Positions 61,280 to 64,000 of a DNA stretch of 64,000 bases are shown in pieces (position 1 is the first letter of the stretch; every line of letters begins with the position of its first letter). A program made the position numbers and the translations under genes. The notes beneath the pieces were generated by a model. That model saw nothing but the letters and a program-made list of their open reading frames with translations. It was not told the origin of the DNA and searched no databases. Source of the DNA: an uncultured Desulfovibrio sp. (lineage in GTDB: Bacteria > Desulfobacterota > Desulfovibrionia > Desulfovibrionales > Desulfovibrionaceae); the NCBI RefSeq assembly GCF_949282365.1, contig NZ_CASDOY010000004.1, positions 1 through 64,000 on the forward strand, in the 5' to 3' direction.

Positions 61280-61737
61280 GCATCGATACGCCTTAGACCG
61301 TCCGCATGGCATGCCGCACGGCAGCGCCTTCGGACAGTGCGCACGCCCCCGGCCTGTCTTTCCTTATGGACCGCAAGCACCCGACGTCAGGCCCGCATCC
61401 CCGCAGCGAGTCATCCGTACGGGGCCGTCGTACACGCCGCAGGCTCCCGGGGCAGGCCGTTCCGGCCTGCCCCGGGCGTTCCCTCCTCTGCACATAAAAG
61501 TTTTTTACCGCCATATCATGCTTGAATCATTTGATTTTTATCAGAAATTCGCATTTTTTGCAAAAAAATTCCTTTTTGCCCCTTTTCAAGCGCCAAGAGC
61601 GTCTTATCTAGTATCCCGTTGCGGGACCGCAGCAAGGGTTTACGGCGGTCATGACGCGATAATTTCAGCATCCGCCCCGCGGACGCTGTGCATGCCACCA
61701 GGATGTGGCCATAAAAATTTTTGGAGGATCTGACACC
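61280..61737. other. Region between repeat copy 2 and groES
   Basis: No gene recognised. It contains the hairpin at 61446-61476 and an AT-rich tract (61500-61620) that probably holds the groESL promoter, though no convincing -35/-10 pair, CIRCE element or sigma-32 consensus was found by eye. Confidence 0.5.
61446..61476. repeat. 14-bp perfect hairpin
   Basis: Arms CCCGGGGCAGGCCG (61446-61459) and CGGCCTGCCCCGGG (61463-61476), loop TTC. No T-run follows on the plus strand. It may be a rho-independent-like stop or an RNA processing element. Confidence 0.75.
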
Positions 61738-62028
61738 ATGAAACTGCAGCCCCTGAACGATCGTGTGCTGGTCAAGCGCCTGGAAACCGAAGAAAAGACC
61801 GCCGGCGGCCTGTACATCCCCGACACCGCCAAGGAAAAGCCCTCCAAGGGTGAAGTCATCGCCACCGGTCCCGGCAAGGTCCTGGAAAACGGCACCCGCG
61901 TCGAACTGACCGTCAAGCAGGGCGACCTGGTGCTCTTCAACAAGTATGCCGGCACCGAAGTCAAGCTGGATGGTGTTGAACATCTGGTGATGCGCGAAGA
62001 AGACATCCTCGCCGTCCTGACCGACTAA
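61738..62028 (+). CDS. groES: Co-chaperonin GroES
   Basis: 96 aa. N-terminus KLQPLNDRVLVKRLE, mobile loop EEKTAGGLYIPDTAKEKP and C-terminal YAGTEVKLDGVEHLVMREED are diagnostic. It caps the GroEL ring. ATG at 61738 after GGAGG; groEL follows 58 nt later. Confidence 0.98.
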   Translation: MKLQPLNDRVLVKRLETEEKTAGGLYIPDTAKEKPSKGEVIATGPGKVLENGTRVELTVKQGDLVLFNKYAGTEVKLDGVEHLVMREEDILAVLTD

Positions 62029-62086
62029 GCATCCGCCCCGTCGTCTTCCCTCTCCGTTTTTCGATCATTCCCAGGAGGAAAATATA

Positions 62087-63733
<1,647 letters not shown>

Positions 63734-63770
63734 GCCGCCGCGAAGCCCCCGCTTCCGACTGGATGACAAA

Positions 63771-63796
63771 GGCCCCGCTTCGGCGGGGCCTTTTTT
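63771..63796 (+). terminator. Rho-independent terminator of groESL
   Basis: GGCCCCGC-TTCG-GCGGGGCC followed by TTTTTT. The remaining 204 nt to the window end show nothing recognisable. Confidence 0.95.
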
Positions 63797-64000
63797 GTAT
63801 CCGTGACACAGCGATGCCGCGAGCCTATAAGTGCCCATGAGAGGCAAAAGGAGCCGCGGACAGTCCCCTGCCGTCCCGGGAGCGACGCGAAGTGCTTTTC
63901 CCTCCATGCCGCCGGAGCGTCACTGCAAGAGGCGGTCATCGCCTGTGCCCGCGCCTCCAAAAACACTGCAAAGGGCCGGGCCATTCGGCATCCCGCCCTG

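Overview
The window looks like a chromosomal segment of a high-GC sulfate-reducing bacterium of the Desulfovibrionaceae, possibly a gut or host-associated Desulfovibrio or Bilophila-type organism. This is inferred from the gene set (TRAP transporter, paired PEP-synthase-like proteins with a two-component system, Ysc-type type III secretion, GC-rich codon use). No 16S gene is present, so the genus is not proven.

Left flank (1-16.2 kb). A tRNA-Val(UAC) is followed by a four-gene leftward operon: a PEP-synthase-like protein that keeps its phosphoryl-carrier histidine, a CheY-like regulator, a Cache-type sensor kinase, and a second PEP-synthase-like protein that has lost the histidine. mobA comes next. 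It is divergent from a zinc/manganese-type ABC uptake operon (znuA-znuC-znuB) whose promoter carries a Fur/Zur-like palindrome. An AEC-family carrier, a complete DctP-DctQ-DctM TRAP transporter and a flavodoxin-like protein end at a strong terminator.

Junction (16.2-18.8 kb). This stretch is AT-rich and nearly gene-free. It holds a 22-bp perfect hairpin, one small exported protein, an open frame without an ATG, and a dispersed repeat with an internal tandem expansion. A second copy of the repeat lies inverted at 61.0-61.3 kb, so the type III locus sits between the two copies.

Type III secretion locus (18.8-54.0 kb). Two divergent operons start from 37.5-37.8 kb, where two back-to-back sigma-54 (-24/-12) promoter candidates share their first ten bases. 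The leftward operon encodes a small coiled-coil protein, three tandem EspA-like tip/filament paralogues, an SycD-type chaperone, translocators SctE and SctB, a CesT-like chaperone, SctC, SctD, a YscE-like co-chaperone, SctF, SctG, SctI, SctJ, SctK, SctL, SctN, SctO, SctP, SctQ, SctR, then a STAS protein, an RsbW-like kinase and a lytic transglycosylase. The rightward operon encodes a fused YopN-TyeA gatekeeper (SctW), an SycN-like chaperone, SctX, SctY, SctV, SctS, SctT, SctU, a sigma-54 activator, and a SpoIIE phosphatase. Four accessory genes follow: a sensor-MFS fusion, an unrecognised 503-aa protein, a PLP racemase-like protein and a periplasmic binding protein. SctX/SctY and the gene order mark the system as Ysc-type. 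The phosphatase/kinase/STAS trio resembles Bordetella BtrU/BtrW/BtrV, but no cognate sigma factor gene is present.

Right flank (54.4-64 kb). Housekeeping genes: a small Cys-containing protein with a DUF364-like protein, an MprF/YbhN-type membrane protein, greA, an AI-2E family permease, a D,D-carboxypeptidase, tatA, a double-ACT protein, the second repeat copy, and groES-groEL.
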